From: JAXDBM01 sp964460245
GTDB lineage: Bacteria; Desulfobacterota; Syntrophia; Syntrophales; Fen-1087
NCBI GenBank assembly: GCA_964460245.1
Contig: CAYWTL010000073.1
Span: 1-12,526 of the forward strand
Direction of reading: 5' to 3'
DNA: 12,526 bases
Both the position numbers and the translations under genes were made by a program. A model generated the notes under the pieces. It was not told where the DNA came from and ran no database searches. It saw nothing but the letters and a program-made list of their open reading frames with translations. Positions 1 to 7,747 of the stretch are shown here, piece by piece (position 1 is the first letter of the stretch; every line of letters starts with the position of its first letter).

Positions 1-2
1 TC

Positions 3-1409
3 CTTCTCATCTTCATCTTCCTGTGGAACAAGAACAGGGAGCGTGCATACCGCTTTATCGACGGTGCATTTTTCCAGGAGAGGCTGCCCCTGATTTACCT
101 GGGCTGCGCCTTCGGTCTGATTCTGGCGATGGTGTTCATCGGAAACAGGACCTGCCACCCTGACGAATGGTCGCATATCTATTCTGCCAATTTCTACAGC
201 AGCAACTGGTTGCCCAAATCAGTGGATGACCCGGAAGTGGTGAAAACGATAAGCGGTTATGGAACCAGTTATTTGTTCCGAGTCGAAATCGCCTATTGGT
301 TGGCTGGCAAGCTTTCCTCTCTTTTATCTGCGCTTATCTATGAAGACTATCTCAGATTAAGGCTTCTTAATACGGCTCTTTTTCTTTTTTGCGTCTTGCT
401 TTGGGCATGGAAAGCTCGCAAGGTACCATTGTTTTCGATGGCTTTAATTGTCAGCCCGCAGATCTGGTATATGTTTTCATATTTCAACGGAGATGGCTTT
501 CCGTTCTTTGTCTCACTTCTGATCTCCTGGCAGCTCGTCGATCACAACTCCATGACTAATCAATATCTCAACAGCGCCGATTTCAGGAAGCACATATCCG
601 GTGGAATTCTCTTCGGCATACTGATGGGGCTCATGCTGCTGTCAAAAATGAACTATTACGTCTATATCGCCTTCATTTTATGTGTCATGGCCTGGCGTTT
701 TCTTTTCGAATCCAGAGGTCAGGAATCGATATCGGAAAGAAACCGCCTTCAGATCAAAAAAGCGTTTTTGATCGTCTGCATTGCTTTTTGCGTCTGGCTG
801 CCGCCGGCCGTGTATGATCAGTATGTCAACGATTTCAGGAAAAATGAAAAGATCCTGATCACCGCCGAACGCCATGCGCACCCCGCACTCAAGCCCAGCA
901 AACTGCGAGATGATATCTCTTCGAGTTACCCGGGATTGCGGCTCAGGGACAAGGGAATGTCCCTCAGAGAACTCCTGTTTCAGAACCCGGAGTGGCGTGA
1001 TATGACCTTTAAAAGCTTTTTTGGTCTCTATGGGAACATGGATTATCACTCCGATAGAGATTATTATCAGGTGGTTCGCTATACGCAGGGTGCTTTCTTT
1101 CTTCTGATTTTCTTCTGCGTCATCATCGCATTCCCGATCCGGGATGTGGTCATGATTCTGATCGTCGTATTCTTCGCCGGTCTTGCCGTCGGCCAGTCGG
1201 TCTACCATTCCTGGGTGAATGACTATCAGCCCCAGGGGCGCTATCTCTTTGTGATCCTGCCCATGCTCGTGATCGGCCTGGACAGGCTGCCCGAAGGATT
1301 CCGCTCGCGGATAATACCCTTGTTCAGTCTGATTTTCTTTTTTTTGAGCGCTTCGTCCTTTCTCTGGACGGCGATCAGGCACATTCCGAAGCTGTCCGGA
1401 TGCGGATAA
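3..1409 (+). CDS. Polytopic membrane glycosyltransferase-like protein (GT-C / DUF2142-like), 5' end outside the window
   Basis: The reading frame is open from the first complete codon, so the start lies upstream; the first in-frame ATG (129) falls inside a hydrophobic helix and is not the real start. About 468 residues are visible. After that helix comes a loop with HPDEWSH, like the acidic D-E loop that follows an early helix in GT-C transferases. Roughly ten hydrophobic segments follow, with a long soluble loop near bases 840-1080 holding FKSFFGLYGNMDY, then QPQGRYLFVILP near the end. The SF(W/F)G..G and QGRY motifs resemble DUF2142 proteins. Known of the superfamily: such proteins use lipid-phosphate sugars on the periplasmic side. 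Inferred: it could use the lipid-linked sugar made by the GT2 at 3503. GC is markedly lower than in the next genes. Substrate unknown; a GT39-like or O-antigen ligase-like role is not excluded. Confidence 0.82.
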   Translation, partial: LLIFIFLWNKNRERAYRFIDGAFFQERLPLIYLGCAFGLILAMVFIGNRTCHPDEWSHIYSANFYSSNWLPKSVDDPEVVKTISGYGTSYLFRVEIAYWLAGKLSSLLSALIYEDYLRLRLLNTALFLFCVLLWAWKARKVPLFSMALIVSPQIWYMFSYFNGDGFPFFVSLLISWQLVDHNSMTNQYLNSADFRKHISGGILFGILMGLMLLSKMNYYVYIAFILCVMAWRFLFESRGQESISERNRLQIKKAFLIVCIAFCVWLPPAVYDQYVNDFRKNEKILITAERHAHPALKPSKLRDDISSSYPGLRLRDKGMSLRELLFQNPEWRDMTFKSFFGLYGNMDYHSDRDYYQVVRYTQGAFFLLIFFCVIIAFPIRDVVMILIVVFFAGLAVGQSVYHSWVNDYQPQGRYLFVILPMLVIGLDRLPEGFRSRIIPLFSLIFFFLSASSFLWTAIRHIPKLSGCG

Positions 1410-1525
1410 AGGCGACTGCATGTCTGACAATCGCATGAACCGATTTGGCTCCGGCTTACGACGCAGGGATGGCGCAGCAGTTTTTCCGCCGCCGGTCCCT
1501 GACCTGATTCAAGAGGTCCCTCCCC

Positions 1526-3409
1526 ATGTGCGGAATCTGCGGTTTTAGCGGCGGCGGCGACGCCGACATCCTCGCTTCCATGACCGGGGCGATGGTCCAC
1601 CGCGGGCCGGACGCTGGAGGAATGTGGCACGATGCGCGTGAAGGGGTCTATCTCGGCCACCGCCGCCTCTCCATCATCGACCTCGACGGCGGGGCGCAGC
1701 CGATGTGGACGGAAGACGGAGGCCTCGGGATCGTCTTCAACGGGGAGATCTACAATCACCTGGAGCTTCGCGAGGAGCTGATCCGGGCGGGACACCGTTT
1801 CCTCACGGACCATTCCGACACGGAGGCGCTGCTGCACGGCTACCGGGAGTGGGGGGAGGCGCTGCCGTCCCGCCTCAACGGCATGTGGGCCTTTGCCCTG
1901 TACGACCGGCAGCGGCGCGAGATCTTCCTCAGCCGGGACCGCTTCGGGAAAAAGCCCCTTTTCTACTCCCTGCAGAACGGCGCCTTTGCCTTTGCGTCCG
2001 AACTGACCTCGCTTCTCCGGCACCCCCGCGTTTCGGCCCACTTGAACGAGAAAAGCCTCAAGAAGTACTTTGCCTACGGCTACATTCCGGCGCCATCCAC
2101 ACTCTACCGGCAGATCTTCAAGCTCCCCGGCGGCCACAACCTGCTGCTCAGGACCGGAGACCTGACCTTCCGGATTGCGAAATACTGGGATTTCGTCCTG
2201 GAACCGTTCGACCGCCTGCCGGCAGACCCCGAGGAATCCTGGGGGGAGGAGCTTCGGGACCTGCTGCGAAAATCGGTACGGCGGCGCCTCATGTCCGATG
2301 TTCCCCTGGGCGTCTTCCTCAGCGGCGGGATCGACTCCTCCGCGATCACCGCGTTTGCGGCCGAGTCCTCCGGGCCGGAGGGCATGAAGAGCTTCTGCAT
2401 CGGCTTCGAGGAGGCCGGCTTCGACGAGACCGCATACGCCCGGACCATCTCCCGCCGGTACCGCACGGAGCACCGCGAGGAGATCCTCTCCATGGAGCGG
2501 GCCGGCGATCTGCTCCCGGAGATCGTCGGCAGGCTCGACGAGCCGATGGGGGACAGCTCGCTCATGCCAACCTTTCTGCTCTGCCGGGAAACGAGAAAGC
2601 ACGTGACCGTGGCCCTGTCCGGGGACGGCGGCGACGAACTGTTCGCCGGCTACGATCCCTTTCGGGCTCTCGGAATGGCGCAGTGGTATGAACGCCTTGT
2701 CCCCGGTCCGGTCCATCAGGCCATTCGCATGGCCGTGGCCGCTCTCCCCTCGACGTACGGGAACATGAGCATCGATTTCCGCCTGAAGCGAACCCTGAGA
2801 GGGCTTTCCTATTCAAGAAACCTCTGGGCCCCCGTCTGGCTGGGTCCGCTCGACCCGCGGGACCTGGAGGAGCTGTTCCGGGAACCCACCGACATCGAGG
2901 AGGTCTACGCCGAGGCGATCGAACAGTGGGACGCCTGCGGTCAGGACAACCTGGTGGACAAGACCCTGCAATTCTATACGAAGCTCTACCTGCAGGACGA
3001 CATTCTCGTCAAGTCGGACCGGGCGAGCATGATGAACTCCCTGGAGGTTCGCGCCCCCTTTCTGGACATTGAACTGGTCGATTTTGTGAGGAAGATACCT
3101 CATCAGTACAAATACCGTCACGGCCGGACCAAATTTATCCTGAAAAAGGCGCTGGAGGCCGTTCTTCCGCACGAACTCCTCTATCGCGCCAAGAAGGGGT
3201 TCAGCGTGCCCATCGGACGGTGGTTTCAGGAGGGCAGGCTCAAGATCGAGGGGGACGGTTCGTTTCCTCGCCTCCATGCCCCGTACATCTCCGCCCTCGC
3301 GGCGGAGCATGCGGCCTGCCGCACGGACCACCGGGCCTTCCTCTGGAACCTCTGGCTTCTGAAGGCCTGGAGCGGGAAACGGCCGCCCACCGTTTCGACC
3401 GCTTCATGA
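1526..3409 (+). CDS. asnB: Asparagine synthase (glutamine-hydrolysing) family amidotransferase
   Basis: A full-length, 627-residue AsnB-type enzyme. The N-terminal class II glutaminase begins MCGICGF, so Met removal would expose the catalytic Cys2. RGPDAGG, RLSIIDL, FNGEIYNH and SDTEALLHGY line the glutamine pocket. The C-terminal synthetase domain has the ATP PP-loop SGGIDSS (266-272) and SGDGGDELFAGY (365-376), and ends with the usual EVRAPFLD and KKGFSVPIGRWF motifs. All key residues are present, so it should be active. The start is fixed by Cys2 and by GAGG nine bases upstream. Family reaction: ATP-dependent transfer of glutamine ammonia to a carboxylate. In polysaccharide loci such enzymes are commonly thought to amidate sugar acids or their substituents rather than make free asparagine; the glycosyltransferase neighbours favour that here, but the sequence alone cannot settle the substrate. 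Confidence 0.95.
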   Translation: MCGICGFSGGGDADILASMTGAMVHRGPDAGGMWHDAREGVYLGHRRLSIIDLDGGAQPMWTEDGGLGIVFNGEIYNHLELREELIRAGHRFLTDHSDTEALLHGYREWGEALPSRLNGMWAFALYDRQRREIFLSRDRFGKKPLFYSLQNGAFAFASELTSLLRHPRVSAHLNEKSLKKYFAYGYIPAPSTLYRQIFKLPGGHNLLLRTGDLTFRIAKYWDFVLEPFDRLPADPEESWGEELRDLLRKSVRRRLMSDVPLGVFLSGGIDSSAITAFAAESSGPEGMKSFCIGFEEAGFDETAYARTISRRYRTEHREEILSMERAGDLLPEIVGRLDEPMGDSSLMPTFLLCRETRKHVTVALSGDGGDELFAGYDPFRALGMAQWYERLVPGPVHQAIRMAVAALPSTYGNMSIDFRLKRTLRGLSYSRNLWAPVWLGPLDPRDLEELFREPTDIEEVYAEAIEQWDACGQDNLVDKTLQFYTKLYLQDDILVKSDRASMMNSLEVRAPFLDIELVDFVRKIPHQYKYRHGRTKFILKKALEAVLPHELLYRAKKGFSVPIGRWFQEGRLKIEGDGSFPRLHAPYISALAAEHAACRTDHRAFLWNLWLLKAWSGKRPPTVSTAS

Positions 3410-3502
3410 ACGGGGAACGCGCGCCCGGGACATGCCGGCACCGGATGACGCAAGCAGTGATTCAAAACTTCTGATATCTTGACAGGATCGGGAATTCGGT
3501 CT

Positions 3503-4483
3503 ATGGGTGCCGCCATGAAAACCATTGAGGAAAATGCGCACGCCGCGGACGGTGTCTTCTACTCCGTCGTCGTTCCGGCCTACAACGAACAGGATACCGT
3601 GAACCTTTTCTACGAAAGGGCCAGGTCGACGATGGATTCGCTGGGCCAGCCCTGGGAGATCGTCTTCGTCAATGACGGGAGTGCGGACGGCACGCTGGAG
3701 GCGCTTCGGTCACTGTCCAAAAAGGACACCCGCGTGAAGTACGTCAGCCTGAGCCGGAATTTCGGGCACCAGGCCGCGCTGACCGCCGGCCTCGATCACG
3801 CGTCCGGAAAAGCAATCATTTCGATCGATTGCGATCTTCAGGACCCTCCGGAAATGATCCCGCAGCTCTGCGGGAAGTGGCAGGAGGGCTTCGACATCGT
3901 CTACGCCAGGCGCAGCAACTACCGGAAGGACAGCCTGATCAAGCGATACGCCTCCATGGCCTATTACTTCGTGCTGGGAAAGACCTCCGATATCGACATG
4001 CCGGAAAATGTCGGTGATTTCCGGCTGATCGACCGGAAGGTGCTTTCGATCCTCAAGGCGATGCCCGAGCGGGCGCGGTACCTGCGCGGCATGGTGGCCT
4101 GGGCGGGATTCTCGCACGCCTTTGTCGACTACCAGCGGCCGGACCGGCAGCTGGGCGACACGGGCTACTCCTTCAGGAAACTGATCTCCCTGGGGATGGA
4201 CGGGATGCTCAACTTCTCGCTCCTGCCCCTTCGCATCGGCTTCGTCATCGGCATCGTCAACATCGTCTTGGGGTCCCTCTTTCTTTTGTACATGGTCCTG
4301 GACATGCTGATCTTCGACAAGTACTACCACCTCTACAAATTCCTCGTCGTCCTGCTGTTCATGCTGATGGGGGTGCTCTTCATGTTCATCTGGATCCTGG
4401 GGGAGTACATCGGCCGAATCCACAACGAGGTGAAGGGGAGGCCGATCTACATCGAAAACGAGAAGGGTAACCTCCCTGTTTAG
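3503..4483 (+). CDS. Polyprenyl-phosphate glycosyltransferase, GT2 family (GtrB/ArnC/DPM1-like)
   Basis: A GT2-fold enzyme with two C-terminal membrane helices. Seen: VVVPAYNEQ near the N-terminus, VNDGSADGT (Asp58 in the nucleotide site), DCDLQDPPE (109-117, metal-binding DxD-like), and SRNFGHQAALTAGLDHA between them. The C-terminus has two strong helices (about bases 4225-4310 and 4330-4410). This is the GtrB/ArnC/dolichol-phosphate-mannose-synthase arrangement: transfer of a nucleotide-activated sugar to undecaprenyl phosphate on the cytoplasmic face. Such lipid-linked sugars feed periplasmic GT-C transferases, so the gene at the left edge is a candidate partner (inference). Start: TTG 3479 opens the frame but has no Shine-Dalgarno; ATG 3503 follows GGGAA at 8 bases; ATG 3515 is a close alternative. 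The next gene begins 3 bases after the stop, implying co-transcription. Sugar donor unknown. Confidence 0.95.
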   Translation: MGAAMKTIEENAHAADGVFYSVVVPAYNEQDTVNLFYERARSTMDSLGQPWEIVFVNDGSADGTLEALRSLSKKDTRVKYVSLSRNFGHQAALTAGLDHASGKAIISIDCDLQDPPEMIPQLCGKWQEGFDIVYARRSNYRKDSLIKRYASMAYYFVLGKTSDIDMPENVGDFRLIDRKVLSILKAMPERARYLRGMVAWAGFSHAFVDYQRPDRQLGDTGYSFRKLISLGMDGMLNFSLLPLRIGFVIGIVNIVLGSLFLLYMVLDMLIFDKYYHLYKFLVVLLFMLMGVLFMFIWILGEYIGRIHNEVKGRPIYIENEKGNLPV

Positions 4484-4486
4484 ATC

Positions 4487-5635
4487 ATGCGGGTCCTGAT
4501 GATCAACTACGAGTACCCGCCGGTCGGCGGCGGCACGGCCAACGCCAACCATTACTTCATTCGGGAACTGGCCAAACACCCGGAAGTCGCCGTCGACCTG
4601 GTGACCGTGCATCCCGGGCCGGGCACGCGGGTCGAGAACTTCTCAGACCATATCCGCCTTCACAGGATCGGAATCCGCAAGAAGGACCTGCACCACTGGT
4701 CGGGGCCGGAAATGCTCGAGTGGTGCCTGCGCGCGCACTTCTACCTGAAAAGGCTGCTCCGCGAAAACGTCTACGACATCTGCCACTGCTGGAACGGCTG
4801 GCCGCCCGGGTTCTTCGGATATCTGCACCGAAAAAAGGCGCCCTATGTCGTCGCCCTGAGGGGCAATGACGTGCCCGGCTATGAAATCCGCTTCCGCCTC
4901 CTCGAGAAGATCATTCTCGAGGACCTTTCCAGGGCAATCTGGAGACACGCGGCGATCGTCACGGCAAACTCGGAAGAGCTGGCCGAACTCGCGCAGAACA
5001 CGCTGCGATGCGGGATCGCCATCATTCCGAACGGCGTCGACACGGAAGAGTTCCTTCCCAAAACCTACGGGGAAATCCGCGCACCGCTCACGCTCATCTC
5101 CACCAACCGGCTCGGCCAGAGGAAGGGGCACATCCACCTGATTCATGCGCTTCGAAAAGTACAGGGGTACCGCCTCATTCTGGTGGGTCAGGGCGCCGAG
5201 ATGGAGAACCTGAAAAGGGAAAGCCGGGGTCTGGACGTGGAATTCAGGGGATACGTGGATCATGCCGATCTGAACCGGGAGCTTCACCGGGCCGACATTT
5301 TCATTTCGACATCCCTGGTTGAAGGGATGAGCAACGCGACGCTGGAGGCCATGGCGGCGGGCCTGCCCATCATCAGCACCCATGTCGGCGGGGTCGCAAA
5401 GATGATCGACGGGAACGGCGTGGTGATCCAAAAGACTGCCGATGCGGAGGCGATCGCGGCGGCCCTTGAATTTTATCTCCGGAACCCCGGGCTGATCCCG
5501 CAACACGGAAAACGCTCGCGCCGAATGGCCGAGGAAATGAGCTGGAAGTTCGTCGTGGAAAGATACCTGCAAGAGGTGTACACGGCGGGACGGAAGGTGA
5601 CGCCTAGCCCCGCACAGCGGGGCGAGGGAAGGTGA
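4487..5635 (+). CDS. Glycosyltransferase family 4 protein
   Basis: A GT-B fold retaining glycosyltransferase of 382 residues. The N-terminal half has MRVLMINYEYPPVGGG, with the glycine-rich first loop, and ALRGNDVPG mid-way. The C-terminal half begins at NGVDTEEF and contains STNRLGQRKGH and LVGQG. The GT4 signature VEGMSNATLEAMAAGLP carries the E-x7-E pair Glu279 and Glu287, followed by STHVGG. Cytoplasmic, with no membrane helices. It would add a sugar from a nucleotide donor to the growing lipid-linked glycan; donor and acceptor cannot be told. Spacing of 3 bases from the GT2 stop suggests translational coupling. Oddity: the last residues, VTPSPAQRGEGR, are encoded by a REP-like hairpin bounded by direct repeats, and the stop codon lies in the second repeat copy, so the native C-terminus was probably different. 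Confidence 0.95.
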   Translation: MRVLMINYEYPPVGGGTANANHYFIRELAKHPEVAVDLVTVHPGPGTRVENFSDHIRLHRIGIRKKDLHHWSGPEMLEWCLRAHFYLKRLLRENVYDICHCWNGWPPGFFGYLHRKKAPYVVALRGNDVPGYEIRFRLLEKIILEDLSRAIWRHAAIVTANSEELAELAQNTLRCGIAIIPNGVDTEEFLPKTYGEIRAPLTLISTNRLGQRKGHIHLIHALRKVQGYRLILVGQGAEMENLKRESRGLDVEFRGYVDHADLNRELHRADIFISTSLVEGMSNATLEAMAAGLPIISTHVGGVAKMIDGNGVVIQKTADAEAIAAALEFYLRNPGLIPQHGKRSRRMAEEMSWKFVVERYLQEVYTAGRKVTPSPAQRGEGR

Positions 5636-5637
5636 CG
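5592..5637. repeat. REP-like hairpin between 11-base direct repeats at the end of the GT4 gene
   Basis: GCCCCGC (5607-5613) and GCGGGGC (5617-5623) form a perfect 7-base-pair stem with an ACA loop. GGAAGGTGACG occurs at 5592-5602 and again at 5627-5637, flanking the hairpin with a 35-base period. The second copy supplies the TGA stop (5633-5635) of the GT4 gene. A further small hairpin, CCCC-GCGA-GGGG, follows just downstream (about 5640-5650). The coding tail it creates (SPAQRGEGR) is typical of REP-type palindromes that run into gene ends. There is no T-run, so it does not look like an intrinsic terminator, though it could affect mRNA stability. The duplication pattern could reflect insertion of about 24 bases or slippage. 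Confidence 0.6.
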
Positions 5638-5731
5638 GCCCCGCGAGGGGAAAGCCGGCGTGGAAGGGAATCCGTCTTCATCGCGGGACGGATAAAAGAC
5701 ACAACATACTTTTAGGGAGGCATTCAGGATC

Positions 5732-6511
5732 ATGGAAGTGGTCATTTTCTGCGGCGGGATCGGCGCGCGGCTTCGCGAGGAAACGGAGTTCCGCCCGAAA
5801 CCGATGGTCAATATCGGGACGAGGCCCATTCTCTGGCACATCATGAAGACCTACGCCCACTACGGGCACAGGGATTTCATCCTCGCGCTCGGGTACAAGG
5901 GAGAGATGATCAAGAATTATTTCTGCCACTACGAGCTGATGAACAACGATGTCACGATCGAGCTGGGAAAGCCGGAGAATGTCGAAATCCACCACAATCA
6001 CGAAGAAGCGGGGTGGCGGATCACCCTGGCCGACACGGGCGAAAAGGCCCTCAAGGGCGCACGGCTGAAAAGGGTCGAGAAGTTCGTCAAGGGAGACACC
6101 TTCATGGCGACCTACGGCGACGGGGTCTGCGACATCGACATCAACGCGCTCGTCGATTTCCACCATCGACACGGGAAAATGGCCACCGTGACGGGCGTGC
6201 CCCGGCCGCCGCTCCGTTTCGGGGAGCTGACGACCGAGGGCAACCAGGTGAGCGAGTTTTTCGAAAAGCCGAAGGACATCGAAGGTATCGTCAACGGCGG
6301 CTACTTCGTCTTCAACCGCAGGATATTCGATTATCTCAGCAAGTCGGACGACTGCGATCTGGAATACGGGCCGATCGAAAAAATCGTTGCCGAGGGGGAA
6401 CTCATGGTCTATCGGCACGAAGGCTTCTGGGCCTGCATGGACACCATCCGGGAGACGGAACACCTCAACCGGCTGTGGAGCGACGAGAATGCCCCCTGGA
6501 AGATCTGGTAG
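5732..6511 (+). CDS. rfbF: Glucose-1-phosphate cytidylyltransferase
   Basis: A full-length 259-residue RfbF. It makes CDP-glucose and diphosphate from CTP and glucose 1-phosphate in the cytoplasm, the first committed step to CDP-6-deoxy and 3,6-dideoxy sugars. Seen: the nucleotidyltransferase signature from FCGGIGARLREET to RPKPMVNIG (Lys23), metal-binding Asp130 in MATYGDGVCDID, then FEKP, NGGYFVFNR and EGFWACMDTIRE, the ordered set typical of RfbF rather than of RmlA or GalU. A purine-rich AGGGAGG (5714-5720) lies 11 bases before the ATG. The usual partner, CDP-glucose 4,6-dehydratase (RfbG), is absent from the window and may lie elsewhere. The gap of 96 bases after the GT4 gene contains the hairpin repeat and no clear promoter. 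Confidence 0.96.
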   Translation: MEVVIFCGGIGARLREETEFRPKPMVNIGTRPILWHIMKTYAHYGHRDFILALGYKGEMIKNYFCHYELMNNDVTIELGKPENVEIHHNHEEAGWRITLADTGEKALKGARLKRVEKFVKGDTFMATYGDGVCDIDINALVDFHHRHGKMATVTGVPRPPLRFGELTTEGNQVSEFFEKPKDIEGIVNGGYFVFNRRIFDYLSKSDDCDLEYGPIEKIVAEGELMVYRHEGFWACMDTIRETEHLNRLWSDENAPWKIW

Positions 6512-6561
6512 AGAAGAAGCAACGCGCCGTTTTCTGCGGATCGCTTCCGCGCCGGGTCGGC

Positions 6562-7650
6562 ATGCGGATGTCCCGCGGCCGGAAACCCCTCACTTTGACC
6601 ATGCCGGCGGATAGCGGCCGTACGCACACGCACAAGACAAGCCGGCGACGATGGCTGCCGAACACGATCAAGCTGGCCGTCAGCGGCGCGATCTTCTATT
6701 ACATTTTCTCCAGGTACATCCGATACGAAGACTTCGTGACCGCATGGAGATACGTCCAGCCCGGCATGGTCGTTTACCTGCTGCTGCTCTCCTTCGGCGG
6801 GCGTTACCTCAGCGCCTACCAGATCCACTACTACTTCAGAAAGGCCTTCGACAAGGCGCTGGGGACGAACTTTGTCTTCAGGGCCCAGCTCATCTCTTCG
6901 TTTTACGGGCTCGTCCTGCCGGGCGATCTCGCCGGCGGCCTGATCACCTGGTACATGATCGCGGACAAATCCGGGGAAAGGGCTGCTTCCGCATCCGTCA
7001 TCATCTTTCTCCGGCTGCTCGGCATCATCACGCTGATCGTCTTTACCGCGGTCGGGCTCGCGTTCGAAGACAGGCTCATCGATCTCGACCTGAGAATGTA
7101 CATGTTCGGCACGGCGATCCTCTTCCTGCTTCTGTTCGTCCCCTTCGTATCCTCCCGGGCAGCGCTCGGCACGAAGCGGATCACCCGGGCCTTCATTCGG
7201 AGCATCCCCTTCGCGGCCTGGCAAGGCAGGCTGGACCGGCTGAACGAGCGGGTCTGGGATTCCGTGATCGCCTGCACCCGCATCGATCCGGGCGTGATGC
7301 TGTGGACGGTGGGGATGTCCATCCTGTACCATCTGCTGCTGATCGGGTTCGCCTACCTGCTGATGATCATGGTCGGGATCGATCTTCCGTTCCAGGTATC
7401 GGTCTGGCTCCTGGGCGCGGTCAACCTGATCCAGATGCTGCCCGTTTCCTTTCTGGGACTGGGCGTCCGGGACATCAGCATCATCTATCTGTTGGGTAAA
7501 TACTACCAGGTCACGCCGGAAAGCTCGCTCATCCTGTCGACCTTCTTCCTCGCGTTCAGCCTGATCTTCATCTTGTTGGGCGGCCTGGCCGTGCTGGCGG
7601 GCGGAGCGGTCGACCGCCTGAAGGTGTCGGAATATGCGCAGGCGGAATGA
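6562..7650 (+). CDS. Flippase-like membrane protein, lysylphosphatidylglycerol synthase TM-region family
   Basis: About 362 residues with around eight hydrophobic helices: one after the basic N-terminus (IKLAVSGAIFYYIF), then MVVYLLLLSFGG, a conserved-looking LISSFYGLVLPGDLAGGLITWY segment, SVIIFLRLLGIITLIVF, MYMFGTAILFLLLFVPF, and three more before a short tail. The LPGD..GG turn followed by SASVIIFLRLLG matches the stand-alone LPG_synthase_TM family (formerly UPF0104), found in many glycan loci and proposed to move lipids or lipid-linked sugars; that function is not proven here. The open frame extends back to 6013 through rfbF, but that portion is an out-of-frame shadow. Candidate starts are ATG 6562, 6568 and 6601; none has a strong ribosome site, so the start is uncertain. 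It lies between rfbF and the epimerase gene, in their transcription direction. Confidence 0.85.
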   Translation: MRMSRGRKPLTLTMPADSGRTHTHKTSRRRWLPNTIKLAVSGAIFYYIFSRYIRYEDFVTAWRYVQPGMVVYLLLLSFGGRYLSAYQIHYYFRKAFDKALGTNFVFRAQLISSFYGLVLPGDLAGGLITWYMIADKSGERAASASVIIFLRLLGIITLIVFTAVGLAFEDRLIDLDLRMYMFGTAILFLLLFVPFVSSRAALGTKRITRAFIRSIPFAAWQGRLDRLNERVWDSVIACTRIDPGVMLWTVGMSILYHLLLIGFAYLLMIMVGIDLPFQVSVWLLGAVNLIQMLPVSFLGLGVRDISIIYLLGKYYQVTPESSLILSTFFLAFSLIFILLGGLAVLAGGAVDRLKVSEYAQAE

Positions 7651-7747
7651 TTTCGACGGCGGTGTTTTGCGCGGAGCGGGCGGCATGGGACTTTGGAATC
7701 CGTACCGCAGAGGGAAGACCCATTCCGTGACGATGTGAGGAAACCGC

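Noticed and set aside
1241..2716. Long open frame of 491 codons on the minus strand
   Set aside because: It lies opposite the strongly supported AsnB gene, shows no recognisable domain, and is explained by high GC at third codon positions.
3479..3502. TTG start for the GT2 gene
   Set aside because: No Shine-Dalgarno lies before it, and ATG 3503 and 3515 are better placed.
5675..5712. Promoter for rfbF around CATACT
   Set aside because: No -35 element at acceptable spacing could be found.
6013..6561. Upstream extension of the flippase-like frame through rfbF
   Set aside because: The extension is an Arg/Gly-rich out-of-frame reading of rfbF; real membrane-protein sequence begins only after about 6562.
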